Below are positions 1-12,329 of a stretch of DNA of 64,000 nucleotides, piece after piece. Location: the NCBI RefSeq assembly GCF_004193775.1, contig NC_041002.1:5877261-5941260 (forward strand). The letters run 5' to 3'. Numbering within the stretch: the first letter of the stretch is position 1; the number at the start of each line of letters is the position of its first letter. Under the pieces are notes generated by a model. The model did no database searches. It was not told the origin of the DNA and worked only from the letters and a program-made list of their open reading frames with translations. Source of the stretch: Glycine soja. Taxonomy: Eukaryota; Streptophyta; Magnoliopsida; Fabales; Fabaceae. Made by a program: the position numbers and the translations under genes.

Positions 1-559
1 AGAGAGACCCCATCATATCTGCAAAGACTACTCCTATTGGAGAAGGGTAACATGTGGGGGCATTCTGGTTTTGTTGTGGAGAGATCATGCAACACTTGCT
101 GCTGGCCATGACTTCATTTCATGAATTTGTGTCACAAATTTTGTTGTTGTTGTTGTTGATGATGATGATGATGTTGGCCTGTTGGGTATCTGCAACTGTT
201 ACCGTGCCATAGTACAACTCATGCGAGTAAACGATGTTTTTTTTTGTGCTGTGGTGGAAACAGTGTAACATGAGAGAAGTAATGTTTGTTTGACACACGG
301 TGAAATTGAAGAGGAAAAGATTTTGCAGCTAGCGGGGCAAAGAAACTTGGAACACCACAAAGTCTGTGTAAAGTGTGTTTTTACACGAAACGTGAGTTTT
401 TCACGCACTTCTAAGATGTATAAAACTTAAAAATAGAATTTTTTTTTTTTTTTTTTACCAGTAGTACAATTGTGGGAGATGGGCCACGAGAGAGTGTGAA
501 CTTTGAGTTTAAAGAGAAATTGTTTTTATAATAAATTTACATAAATATAAAAAAGGTAA
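1..559. other. Gene-free AT-rich stretch
   Basis: No open frame here resembles a known protein. A GTT/GAT trinucleotide run lies at about 141-175, and a poly-T run near 440-457. Short reading frames are interrupted and compositionally biased. I see no promoter, RNA gene or element end that I can support. Confidence 0.6.
141..175. repeat. (GTT)n(GAT)n microsatellite
   Basis: Consecutive TTG/GTT units change into GAT units. It lies outside any recognised gene. Confidence 0.8.
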
Positions 560-2460
560 GTTTTTTATCACTAAATTAATAATATTAATTTGAAATATCT
601 ATCGATTTTACATATATATAATTAATCACTATTAAAAAATAAACGGTTAACATTAATTATTAAAAAAAATTAATATTAATTATTAACCGATGTTAAAACT
701 ATTGATATTAAAAGTATTAACGTTAACATTGATTTTTTAAACTAAATTAAACAACATTAATTTTTTTAAAACCGATAATAAGAAACAACAAAAAATGTAA
801 AATATGTATAAATCAACATCAATTTTTCTAAAAATTAATATTGTGAATTGACGATTACATTAATTTTTCTAAAAATTGATGTTATTTTCTGCTCACTAGC
901 ATTAACTTTTAGCAAGATTGATATTGCTTTCTGCCTAACAAATTGATGTTATTGTTTGGATTTTTTTTAATATTCTATTAGACAATTTAATTTTTGTCTA
1001 TAATAATTGAATATTTACTATCAATTAAAAGAAATATTTAAAGTAATGAAAGTCAATACATTGTAACCTAATCTAAATTAATATAATTCTACAATTCTAA
1101 AATTATTTAAACATTTAGTGTTTTATTTTTAACTTTTAAATGATATCTTGTCCACTGAATGTGAATTGTCTTCATGATCTCTGGTTCCAATGGTCTTGGA
1201 TCAATATACTACATGATATAATAAAACATAAGTTAATAAATATAAAGAAATTTATATGTTTCACAATTCATGAGAAGAATAAGGAAGAAGAAGGTCATGG
1301 AATGTGGATTCTAAGTCCAGTTCATTTGACTTCTATAGTTAGACTGCAAATTACCAACCCAAAGGTGAAATCCCTTACAAAGGAAAAGACCAAATTTTAA
1401 GTGACAAATTATAGCCAAATTATAAAGTGGAATTGAAAAAGAAAATTATAGCCAAATTAATATAGTGATTCTCAAACCCTTAAACCCAAGTTCTAGCTTG
1501 ATTACTCTACTCCAAGTTCAAACGTTTATTCTCATGTAAAAATGAGAAAACTAAATCCAATGAGATTTTTGTTAATATATTATTATTTGCAATATTTGTC
1601 AAAAGTTTGCATTCAAGCCAAACGTGAGGCTCATAGTACTTATCATATTTGTCTACTCATCGAACCCGACACTTCTATTTCCCTTTCCATTCAATTTTTA
1701 AAGTGCCTAAGTGTAAAAGCATGTTCTCTAAATCACAACTCTATTATATAAGCTAAATCACAACTCTATCTCTCTGCCTCACACACATTCCAAAATGCCT
1801 AACAAATTTCACATTCAAACCACACTCATGTGCTCCACGACATTACATTAACACCATAGTCAAATTCCATATTCTATATTCCATTAACACCATAGTCAAA
1901 TGTCAATCTAATGAAGTATTAAAATATTGATTTCAATATTGGAAAATATACCTACTGCGAGAGACGGATAGGCGAAAAGACGTGACACTTTGATAAGATA
2001 TCTGAAAGTGTGCTATGGCGACATGAACGAAGTGGAGATTGAGAGGCAGCGAGAAAAGATTGGAGGAGCTAAGACGGAGAGGAAGAAGCACGAGAGTGGA
2101 AGAGGTGAGACGAAGAGGAAGAGGCGCAAAATGGTAAGTGAATTAAGGCGTAGACACAATTTATATTCTTAAAAACCGATTTTGTTAACATCGATTTTTC
2201 ACTAAAAACCGATGTTAATAAACTGATGTTAACTTATCAGATTGTTAACATTGATTTTTGAAAAAAAAACAATGTTAACTTATCATTTCACAACATTGGT
2301 TTTTGAACAAACTGATGTTAACATAAGTTAGTTAATATTAGTTATACGAAAAACTAATGTTAACCAACTTATTTTATTTACAAATATATCACCGCATTTT
2401 TGTTAATATTAATTTTATCAAAAACTGATATGAACTTAACGACATTAAATATATATTTTG
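560..2460. repeat. Degenerate repeat cluster with ACCGATGTTAAC-like modules
   Basis: Two blocks, about 600-960 and 2165-2460, are built from short modules such as AACCGATGTTAA and its complement TTAACATCGATTTT, repeated in both orientations and partly decayed. This resembles the subterminal repeats of plant CACTA-type elements, so the two blocks could be the decayed ends of one roughly 1.9-kb non-autonomous element. I could not find convincing CACTA termini or a target duplication. The region between the blocks (about 960-2165) has only short frames; one at 1990-2172 encodes a very basic, Arg/Lys/Glu-rich peptide that I do not recognise. Confidence 0.4.
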
Positions 2461-5400
2461 GAATAGTAATTCTTGTTGAAAAATTTGATTGATTCGTTTT
2501 AATGATTTTTAATTATATTATTCATTTATAGGACTCTAACTTAAAATTTAAAGGATTTAAATTTATTTTTACTGTCATCAATGACATTGTAAAATACAAA
2601 TGAGATAAGGTGAAAAAATAGAAGTAAATGATAAAATAAATCAAATGAATATTTCTTTCAAATGATAAAATAAATCATATAAAAACAATAAAAGATGCAA
2701 TAAAAAACATTATCTATGTTTTTCTCTCTCAAATATCTTTTTTTTTTCCTCAAAAATATTCATTTTTAAGACATGATACAAGTTAAATATGAATATTTCG
2801 TTGATAAGAATTTGATTTTTAGTTCACCAAATTTTAGAGAACTAACTTTCAGACTTAATTCACTTGACATATGAATAATATAAATAATCATGTTCATATG
2901 GATAATATGATTCAGTTGACATGTTTTAACATCTAAACTAACTAACCATGTGCGCGAAACAATCATATTTAAGAATCACTATAATTTAAAACTTTTTTTA
3001 AGTATTTAATATAACTATATATTTAAAATACAAATTTAAAATTATTAATTAAATTAAAATAATTTAATATCAATTAATCTACCTACAAAGTGATCATTAA
3101 AATGATCTAATTCACTAATATGATTCAAATTCATATCTTAATACTAATATTTAAAAATATTAAAATTAATTTCATGTAAGTTACAAACAAACTGTTCCTT
3201 TTCCTTTTTATTAATGAGACTCAACTTCCAATGGTGCTTTTATCCCCTCTGACATAGTTGAAATAGCACTATTATATTTATTTTGTTGTTAACTATGCTG
3301 TCATTATACTATTACCATAATCATTCCCTGGGTATGCTGCACCTCACTCACACGTGTGAGGGGGAAGAGACTCTCTCTCTCTCCATTCATCGGGTTGCAG
3401 AGTCTAAGGCTGTCACCCTTCAACGTGGTGGATGTTTACTTGTAGGTCGTGGCTGTGCAGAGATACCTTTCTTTTCAAAGCAGAAGATGAAAATGAGGAC
3501 TCTAATTTTATTTATGGGTCTATCTAATTAGTATCTTTATGATATTAATAAAAAGACTCATAAAAAATAATATTTATTATAAAATATAAAAATACGTAAA
3601 AAAATTAATTTAAAATATAATTTTACATATTCTAATAAAAATATTTTTCTTTTTAACTTTTTAACACATGTATTCTAAGGATTAAAGGTACTGGTTTATA
3701 TTTGTTTTATTTTATTCAACTTTTTTTCTTTGTCTTGCCCTAGCCATTGATACACAAGTAACACAACAAGAGACCCTGCCATGTTCATGTACACCCTATG
3801 CCATAGCTACCCTATTCATGCATTCAGCTATATATATTAGTCTTTCTACTACTATGACTCTCTCTGTCCATCCCCATCACATCACCAGGCCAGTGCATAT
3901 AAGTGTGCATACATATTACAGGAGTTCGTTCAGTCACAGAACAAATGCACACATATCATGTACTCTTATAATAACCTCATCATTAATAATTTTTTTCAAC
4001 CCCATTTTAAACTATATACTTATTTCCATGCAATAAAATGATTTTAAAAAATGGTATGTTTGATGGAGGGAAGAGGAAGATAAATTGAATAGAAGTTGTG
4101 AGTTTTACGTGAATCATATATTTTTACGTTTTATTTTAATTTATATTTTATATTTTTATCCTCTCAAATTTCAGCCAAACACAACATAAGATTAATTGGT
4201 GTGAGTATTTCTATAAGAGCAAAGTCCTGGTATATTAACACTCCTTAAAGTTTTTCAGAATCGCACATAATAATTTTAGTGTTTAATGTTTGTAATAATT
4301 TTTTTATGGTGATATTTGTATTAAATATTCACCGTAAAAAATAATGATTAATTTTTATCAAAGATCATAAATATATATTAGATAAATATTTCCGTCAGAA
4401 TATGATTCAAATTTAAGATTAAGATTTAAATCTTAAATCACGCGATTAAGAGATATAAGTCGTTATCACTCATATCAATCATCTTTATCGAGAATGTTAA
4501 GAAATATATAAGAAAATGTTAGTATAATATTTTTAAATATTAAAGATATAGTGTAATATATAAAAAGTGAAAAGGTAATATTTTTAGACGAATTAATGTA
4601 AAAAATAGTGTTGTATATAATTAAAAAAATCAAACTACGAGTATAATTCAGATAAATTGATTTATGAAAAATTATCCTCAAATATTTAAGCACATTCATA
4701 CTCAAGTTCAGATATAAAATTGCTAACTAAATTGAAATAATGTTATGCTAAATGATTCATGTCCTAGGAGCAAAACTGAAATATATACACAAATAATGAA
4801 AGTGATAATAAATTAATTATAATATGATCACAAATTCACAAATTTTTTAAATAGAAAATCAAATGTGTACTGTAGCTTCAGTTGGGCACACCTTCTCAAA
4901 TAAAGCTTTTTTCGTCATCAATGAATTTTTTGGCTTATTTAAATAAAGTTGAAAACAAAATATCAATTTGTCATTATATAAATAAAATAGTAGCTAATTA
5001 TACCAGTCATTACACAAAATGAGGCTAGTGTATCTGAAATAGACTTTAACCTGGGATTCAGTTTAACACTTCAACCACCTGAAGTCGACCCAACAACCAA
5101 ACACTTTTGCCTTTGCGAAAAGCATTAATTGGTGAATAGTTATAAACCATATGTGTTGTTAGTACTGTTCCTGCACACCTGCTGCCTCAACCAATTCACA
5201 TAACAGTTCACGACAACGTCATTCTCAATACCAACCGTATACTATCTGACGCGGTAATTTGTAGTATGTTTTTTAAATCTTGGCCTACAAAAATTTAATT
5301 GTAACAATTTTTATGAATAAATATTTGATGTTATTAGTATATTTTTTATATAATAATTTTTAATTTTTAACATATTAATTTCTTAATTAACATTATGCTA

Positions 5401-6362
5401 ACAATGTTAGAATTTTTCATAAATTCTCGTGGGTTACAATTATTTTGACATTTTGTTTTACAGAAACCGGGCTAATATTAGGGTAATATTTGATGATATT
5501 TAAGTTCACTAATTGTGATTAATTGTTCAAGAGCTTTTTTGGATACCTAATTTTGATTGGTGTGAGAATTAATATGGATCTAACCACTAGACTCATAATG
5601 TACGATGCCAAGGATCATTAAATAATGCGACTAAATCTTCTTTACCGTCACGATATACAAGTGCTCACTAGGATTTATCGCATTGAAAATCTTAAGATAA
5701 AGAAAGACTTGCTTTCTCAACAATTCGTGCAATGCAAACAATTCTAATACATCAAATCATGTTATCAATAAATAAGTAATTAATCAGTGCTTTAAATAAA
5801 ATATGCCTAAAAAAAATTCATATAAGATATGTGTTTGGCATAATTTTTTCTTAGATCATATTTTTGTCCTTGTATCTAAGGTATCATATTACATCAAATT
5901 CATATTTTTGTTTCTTACCTGAGAAATAAATTTACCTTTTCCACTCTAGTCTTTGTCTTTCTATATAGTTGTATCATCAACGCTATTCCAAAGAAGAAAA
6001 TTTCCACATTCTTCCCTTCCAACAGTGTTACTGCTTGGTGTTTTCCATTCACAAGAAACCCAATCCAATAAAGAAAAATAAGAAGAGGGCAGAAGAAGAT
6101 GGAGGAAAAAAGATGAGCATGTTTGTGTGTTTTCAATGTTCTTGTTTTCTCAACTGATTGATAACTCAGCTATTCATATATTATTAAAACAAATATTGAG
6201 AGAAAACCCTATTTTATTTTACTGCTCTCATTCTGACCTATAAAACCCAATCGCAGACGTTTTTATTAATTTCTGTCATCTGAAACAGGACGTACGGTAC
6301 GGAACATATGTTTATCCGTTGAACAGAAATTTTTTAACCAATTATATACGGTGTTTGTATAA
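2461..6362. other. Gene-free AT-rich stretch
   Basis: No frame matches a protein family I recognise. The segment 3740-4030 is less AT-biased and has a TATA-like stretch (about 3827-3840) followed by a pyrimidine-rich tract, so it could be a remnant promoter or leader, but no coding exon follows. A weak MITE-like inverted pair (TATGTTTG near 4052 and CAAACACAACATA near 4185) has no clear target duplication. Confidence 0.5.
3347..3360. promoter_or_regulatory. 14-bp palindrome centred on a G-box
   Basis: The palindrome CTCACACGTGTGAG contains CACGTG, the core bound by plant bHLH and bZIP factors. No gene start is recognisable nearby, so a regulatory role is only possible. A CT-rich repeat follows at 3370-3384. 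Confidence 0.25.
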
Positions 6363-6371
6363 AAGGAATTA

Positions 6372-6920
6372 GGCTTTTTTAGTGAAAAGGAGTATTTTTT
6401 ATTTATTTTTCATATGGATCTGTTTTGAATTAATAAGACAAATGTAATAAATTGGAAAAGGTATTACAACTTCTAAGTTAAAAATCATAATAATTGTAAC
6501 TAAAATCATAAATAATTTTATAAATTTAGTATAAATATTTTTTTCGACAGTCGTAATTCGTTTTGTTTTGTTTATATGACTTTAAAGTTGTAATTTTTTT
6601 TATTATGACTTTAAAGTCATAATATCTTTTTTTAATAAAAGTTTTAAATTTTTTTATGGTAAATTTTTTTATTTTATTTTGTTTTGTTTTCAAAAATTTT
6701 AAAATTGTAAAAGAAATTATTTATTTAATTATTAAATAAATAATTTTAGTTTTACTTGTTATTTGTTTTATTTAATATGTTGTATATTTTTATGGTTTTA
6801 TTTAATATGTTATATATTTTTTTAATGTTTTATTATTTAAAATATATTATATCTTTTAATATTGTTTTATTTACATATTTTTGTTTATTTAAAATTTAGA
6901 TAATCTTTTAGTAATAAAAG
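6372..6920 (+). repeat. Left long terminal inverted repeat of the PMD-carrying MULE
   Basis: This arm pairs with 8886-9403. It contains repeated motifs of the type GACTTTAAAGTC and GTCGTAA, and a 24-bp perfect palindrome at 6601-6624. The two arms differ by many substitutions and small gaps, so the element is not recent. Confidence 0.8.
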
Positions 6921-7006
6921 TAGTTGTTAAATTAAAAAAAAATATAATACATTAATATAAAATGAACAATATAAATTAAAGAGAAACATAAAAAGTAGAA
7001 ATTACA

Positions 7007-7140
7007 TTAGTCATCTACTTGTTTAGATGGACAGTTAGTACGATTATGTCCTTCACTTTTCTACAATGAGCATTTCTTAGACATATATGAAATTGGTTCG
7101 TTCATCTCATTATGTATATGAGTAGTGATTGACCTTCTTG
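7007..7140 (-). pseudogene. Relic of a MULE transposase C-terminus (CCHC zinc knuckle)
   Basis: Read on the - strand, the frame gives THIHNEMNEPISYMSKKCSL, then a stop in place of the second Cys, then KSEGHNRTNCPSKQVDD and a stop at 7007-7009. C..x..GHNRTNCP is the zinc-knuckle pattern at the end of many MULE (MURA-like) transposases. The rest of that gene should lie at higher coordinates but has been replaced by the PMD gene, which reads the opposite way. I infer an internal deletion or replacement during the element's history. The identification rests on about 35 residues. Confidence 0.55.
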
Positions 7141-7189
7141 ATATCTGTTGTCATTTCAAATGATCAGACATAAAATGTGAACTTAAATA

Positions 7190-8819
7190 TTGGGACCATT
7201 TATCTTCACTTCCAAGGGTAAAATGATTTATCTAAGCTGGTTGTGGCAAAATTTTCAACAACGTTTAGTTGATGCTGATGATGTTGTTATTACACAACAT
7301 GCTAGAGCTCATATCATGATGCTGATAGGTGACTGTTTGATGCTAGAAATATTAGGTGCAAGAATTCATTTTATGTATTTCCTTTTATTATCAAATTTGA
7401 CTGAGGCAGGTCATTACAGTTGGAGTGCAGCAGTATTAACATCCTTTTCCAAGCTCTAGATCGAGCTATGAAGCCTGACCAAACGGAAATCATTGGATGT
7501 TTGTTGTTGCAACAATCATAGGCGTGGGACCGCATTAAATGTATTTTCCCAAAGATAGATCACCTATCCATGAAAAAAGTACTTGAAGGACTTGGATTTC
7601 CTCCTGCACGAAGGTGGTCTCGTCCAACAACCCAAACAAACATTCCCACCAATTCAATTAGATTGATACACGTCATATTTGATAAATTACATATGAATGA
7701 GGTTCATTTCTTAATTTTGACGAGTTAAGTATTTTTTTTGTTTCCTATTTGAACTTAAATATGTGACAATAATAATGTATGTCTTACAATTCTTGTGGAC
7801 TCCTTATGGCACACCAGAAATAAGGTCATTAATTAATGATGTTGATGTATCAATGATTGTTCGGGCAAAAATCCCTCTCATATGTTTTGCAATTGTGGAA
7901 TGACATTCAACAGACAAGGTGATGAGACAATTTGGACTGCGACAAATTATTTCAGATGACCCACCAAACTTAGACCAACTCAATGACATAGACACGAGAG
8001 GGAGAACAAATATTTTTTTGCCTCACCATCATCGTCACTGGATTGTTAGATGGAATGATTGGAATGATTATATTGTTCACGATGCACCAAGGTCTTTTGC
8101 ATGAAAAATCAAAATACATGCAATGGTATATTCGACGAACTAAACGATATATATCGCATGATGAGACACTATCTACTAAGGTTGTATGTTTAATTTACAA
8201 TTTTTAAAAATTATTCATTATTATTTATAACTTTGTAAATCTTAATTCATAATATTATCCTGGTCATCACCAACATCAATCATATGGTGAACCTCTAGTG
8301 CATGTTTCTGGATATATGCCCTAACATCATTCATCACAAGCACAATATCAATTAGTGGCTTCTTTCTCTAGATATGCGTCTCAAGGATGTCAATAAAGTT
8401 TTCAACCATTAGGGTTCTCATCATATATGCCTCAATACTCATTTCAAATTCATTCTACCTCAAATGTTTTTTATGGACCCTCACAAAGGTTTAACACCAC
8501 TTTCAACACTCCATCATCTGCATAGAATCTACTACCATTGAGCTCTTGTTATTGTCCATCATTACCTACTCAAATGCGTGACATGCGTCATGATGATGAT
8601 AAGGAAGATAATGATAACAATAATACCAACTATAACGATAATGATGATGATGATGATGACAACAGTGGTGATCGTGTTCCTTAACAACAACACAATTACA
8701 CATGACCATCCTAGAACAAGAGGAGAATAAACATGTGCAAATCCAGTCCAGTCCAATCAGATGAGAGACCTCGACGCAGATCTAGAAGAACTCGTTGTGG
8801 GACATCATCTCATTATTAA
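7190..8819 (+). pseudogene. Plant mobile domain (PMD; MAIN/MAIL1-like) pseudogene
   Basis: Four stretches in order match the PMD family (Pfam PF10536; proteins often annotated as 'phosphatase 7 long form homolog'): QHARAHIMMLIGDCL and HYSWSAAVL (7280-7440); LDRAMKPDQTEIIGCLLL with AWDRI (about 7455-7545); WTPYGTPEI to RAKIPLICFAIVE (about 7797-7900); VMRQFGLRQIISDDPP to HHRHWIVRW (about 7918-8055), then MQWYIRRTKRYIS near 8118. The C-terminal part has an Asp/Asn-rich stretch (about 8577-8680) and ends RRRSRRTRCGTSSHY with TAA near 8819. A frameshift after 7440, a TAG in place of Trp near 7520 and further stops make it non-coding. PMD proteins of hosts act in silencing and genome stability; others ride in transposons, as here. 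Confidence 0.75.
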
Positions 8820-8885
8820 TTTAAAAAAACATGTAATTTTCATATAAATGTCTTTGATTTTTAAATAAAAATATTTTAAAATTTC

Positions 8886-9403
8886 AGTATCTATTTTATT
8901 AATAGATTATCTAAATTTTAAATAAACAAAAAATATTTAAATAAAATAATATTAAAAAGATATAATATATTTTAAATAATAAAACATTAAAAAATATATA
9001 GCATATTAAATAAAGCTATAAAAAATATACAACGTATTAAATAAAACTAATATCAATTAAAATTAAATAAATAATTTTTTACAATTTAAAAAAAAATTGA
9101 AAACAAACAAAATAAAATAAAAAATTGCCATAAAAAATTTGAAATTTTTATTAAAAAAAGGTATTATAACTTTGAAGTCATAATACCAAAAAATAAGTTT
9201 TTACGACTTTGAAGTCCTAAAAGAAAAAAAAAATTGACTTCAAAGTCGTAAAAAGACAAATTTATACTAAAGTCGTAAAATTATTTATGACTTCTAATTT
9301 AAAAGTCATAACAAATGTTACGACTTACCTCCTTTTAGTAATTAATTCAAAACCGACCCCATATGAAAAATACCGAAAAAATACCCCTTTTGGTTAAAAA
9401 GGT
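8886..9403 (-). repeat. Right long terminal inverted repeat of the PMD-carrying MULE
   Basis: Reverse complement of 6372-6920 with many differences. It has several copies of the GACTT(T/C)(G/A)AAGTC and GTCGTAA motifs between about 9160 and 9330. Confidence 0.8.
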
Positions 9404-9413
9404 AAAAGAATTA

Positions 9414-12018
9414 TGTATTTTCTCTTGTTTAATTTAACGAAAGTGGAAAAAAAAGGGAAAAACATATTTCTAAATTCTAATAATATTTTTGATTTTTAAA
9501 TCAATTTTTTTTTCTCTCTCATTTTTTAGTACCGTAATAAACATAAGACTCAAGTATAATTGTATTAAATTATAAAAAATGTTTAAATTAGTGTGTTAAA
9601 TATTAAATTATTCCTATTTTTTTAATTACAAATTATCACCAAAAAATTAGTTTGCTACTAAATTTTTTCCAGCCAGATGTGACAATATCAATGTATCATT
9701 TTTATACCATTATTCAAATATATATCATAATATTAATAAGACAGTATAATGAAAATTAAACCCGCGAACATAATTGATACACAGAAAGATGTCCGCAGTT
9801 CATCTTAGACTAATTTTAAGGCAAAAAATTATCTAATTCGAAAATGAGAAAGTGTGCATTATTATAGACTGGTCTTAAATTAAAACAATAATGCTATTTG
9901 ATTTAAAGCAATCAATTATAATCTTTTTCAATTAATTATGTTTTTAGATTACAGATATATACTTTGGTGGAAATAATTCTGTTTAGGCAAAATAAAATTA
10001 TTTTGACCAATAAAATTTTCTCTCAAAATATTTAACTAACGATTAAAATAAGTTTAAATCGGTTTTAACACTCCTAATTAAGATAAACAAAAAAAAAAAA
10101 AGAAGGCATTAAAACACTCAAACTGAAGACAGAAGTAGGTGCCAGTCCTTGGAAACCTTTGAACACGGAACACCTGTGTGATGAATGCTTCTTCAGAAAA
10201 GTTGATAGAGATGCGTAGGGTGGCTGGCTGGTGCTGCCTTTATGCCATTATTAGTAAGGTGCATATATGCATTGATTTGAACAACATTTCTGAATTCCGA
10301 GATTTATTTATTTTACTTCTTTCTAGCTTTCTCATGAAAACAATTGTGTAAGCAGTGCAGTGAGTGCATACATACATGATCTGATGTGATCTTACATCGG
10401 GAACCTGCGAGAACAACATCTCATCTCCTGGTCATTGGTCACTAGTAGGATTGAACTCCTTGTTCTCTTTCAGCTTCATCTTCTGACGTAAAACCCATAA
10501 ATGATGATTAAGACGTAGCTTCCCATCTAAATTCGTAACGAATTCATTTTTTACTATTAAATTATTTTCCTTTTCTTCTGATTCGATCAAGATATCTTAG
10601 CTAGTCACATAATTTTTTTTCTCTATATCTTAAAGATGAATTTGTTGAAGTAGCTTGCATAAATAAATAAAAAAATCCATTTCAGTGTCATTTACGTGTA
10701 ACGAAATACCCCTAGGTTAAAAAAAGAAAAAGAAATGAATCAAAGATCAAACCTCTAAATTACTACCCTAGCTAGCTAGTTATTACTTCACGAAATTGAT
10801 TTGAGTACTTCATGAAATTAGTTACTACTACATTCGGGTTAGAAAGATATTGTCTTGATTCTCTCATGAAAGAAAAAAAAATTAAAACTAAAATAATTGA
10901 ATCAACACAAATACTGATAATTCATATATATCATAATTATTTTGCATGTTTTATATTTTAAACATTCCTTTGTACAAGTTTATGACCAACATTAGTACAC
11001 TCTCACTTTAAAATAAAATAATTCATACAGGTAGGGTGAATTTTGGTTGTGATGAAAGGGTGATCAATGAAATGGAAAATAAATGAAAGGTAGAAAATGA
11101 AAAAAGTTGAATTGTTTGTTTGTGATGAAAGAGGTGTGAAAGAAAGAGAAAATGTGGCATTGATACTCTTAACTTTCATTGTAGAATGAGGAAAATGAAT
11201 AATAATTATGGGATCATAAATAAGTTTTGTGATGATTTTAATTGTTAAAATTTATGTGATAAAGATATTTTTCATTATTTGCCTATAGTTCAAAATGTCA
11301 TTTGTAGTTGTTTATCAAAATTGTAAAAAAATTGTGTGTTTTTGGGGTGTCTATTGTATTTTTTTTTTAACTTTTTAACATTTTTGAATGATCAGAAACA
11401 AATTTAACCACTTCAATTCAAATATTTTATCTTTTTTATACTTTTTTCATCTCAACCAAATAACCTTACTTTTCATTCTCTTTTTCTCTCTTTTAACTCA
11501 TTTTTATTTATGATACTTTCACTCATTTTCTTATCTCTCTACCATACCAAACACAATGTAAGTAAATTATTCTCAAATTTTCTTATCTCTCTACCATACC
11601 AAACATAATGTAAGTAAATTATTCTTTGTGTGAGTAAAGGATTGCATTTGATCATTTGACAAAGAGGTTACAATTTGTTTGACTTGTAAATTTAAACATA
11701 CATGCATAACCGTTCATGTGTTTCCAAAATATTGTTTTTTATTTTTAAATATTTATAAAAAATCATTTTTATTACTTCTTATACAATATTTACAAATAAA
11801 ATAAAGTAATAACGATATAATCATGTATAAAAATAAATAAAAAAAATTTAAACATACATGCCTAACCGTTCATGTGTTTCTACTCAAAACAAAAAGGACA
11901 AATTGAGCAAGAATGGAAAAGTAGAAAAGGATAAACTTAGATACAATACTTTATGTACTGCTTGTATTGCTCTTCAATTAGAATTAAAGTTTTAGATTTG
12001 TAATCTATGTAATAAAGG
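9414..12018. other. Gene-free AT-rich stretch
   Basis: No protein-like frame is recognisable. The part from 10120 to 10500 is less AT-biased but has no exon I can identify. A 52-bp tandem duplication lies at 11527-11626. Confidence 0.5.
11527..11626. repeat. Two-copy tandem repeat, 52-bp period
   Basis: CTTATCTCTCTACCATACCA begins at 11530 and again at 11582, followed by nearly the same sequence (AAACACAATG versus AAACATAATG). The 'ACCATACCAAACACAATG' style is seen at ends of plant MITEs, but I found no matching inverted partner. Confidence 0.7.
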
Positions 12019-12021
12019 TTT

Positions 12022-12240
12022 CACTACTAAAAAAACACCTTTCAACGTCATTAAATTTAAGGCGGTTTTTAAAAACCGAGGTAGAAAAATAAGCAGTGGC
12101 ATTATTGAAATTAAATGAAATTTTTTAAAAACGGTTATATAAAAAACGTCGTTGATATAAATGTATTTACAGTTACGAGGGCGTTTTTTACTCATGACCG
12201 TCTTTGATTTCAAATTAAATAATAAAATAAAATTTTTATT
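12022..12240 (+). repeat. Left terminal and subterminal region of the CACTA element
   Basis: After the CACTACTA terminus come short motifs in both orientations: CAACGTC, GGCGGTTTTTAAAAACC, ACGGTTAT, AACGTCGTTG, GACCGTC. In CACTA elements such repeats are the binding sites of the element's own transposase. This side has fewer and more decayed copies than the right side. Confidence 0.75.
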
Positions 12241-12329
12241 TTTCGGGTCTACACTGTTTCGTCCTTGCTTCTAAGCTCCGTCTATTGCGTTTCTCGTTTT
12301 AGGGAAAAACCAAAAGTCTCTTGGCTTCG

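Larger units (their letters stand above)
6372..9403. mobile_element. MULE-type element with ~0.5-kb terminal inverted repeats, carrying a plant-mobile-domain pseudogene
   Basis: The sequence from about 6372 to 6920 is matched in reverse complement by about 8886 to 9403. Both outer ends run CTTTTT..., then AAAAGG(A/G)GTATTTTTT, then TTTCATATGG. The outside flanks AAGGAATTA (6363-6371) and AAAGAATTA (9405-9413) agree at 8 of 9 positions, as expected for a 9-bp Mutator-type target duplication. The interior holds a + strand PMD gene relic (7190-8819) and a - strand relic of a transposase C-terminal zinc knuckle (7007-7140). There is no catalytic transposase, so the copy is non-autonomous. The exact ends could be off by 1-2 bases. 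Confidence 0.8.

Noticed and set aside
569..573. CACTA at 569 as the left end of a second CACTA element
   Set aside because: No matching TAGTG end follows the right-hand repeat block near 2460, and the next bases do not resemble CACTA termini.
8562..8756. Ile/Val-rich - strand frame
   Set aside because: Complement of the GAT/AAC-rich tail of the PMD pseudogene; low complexity.
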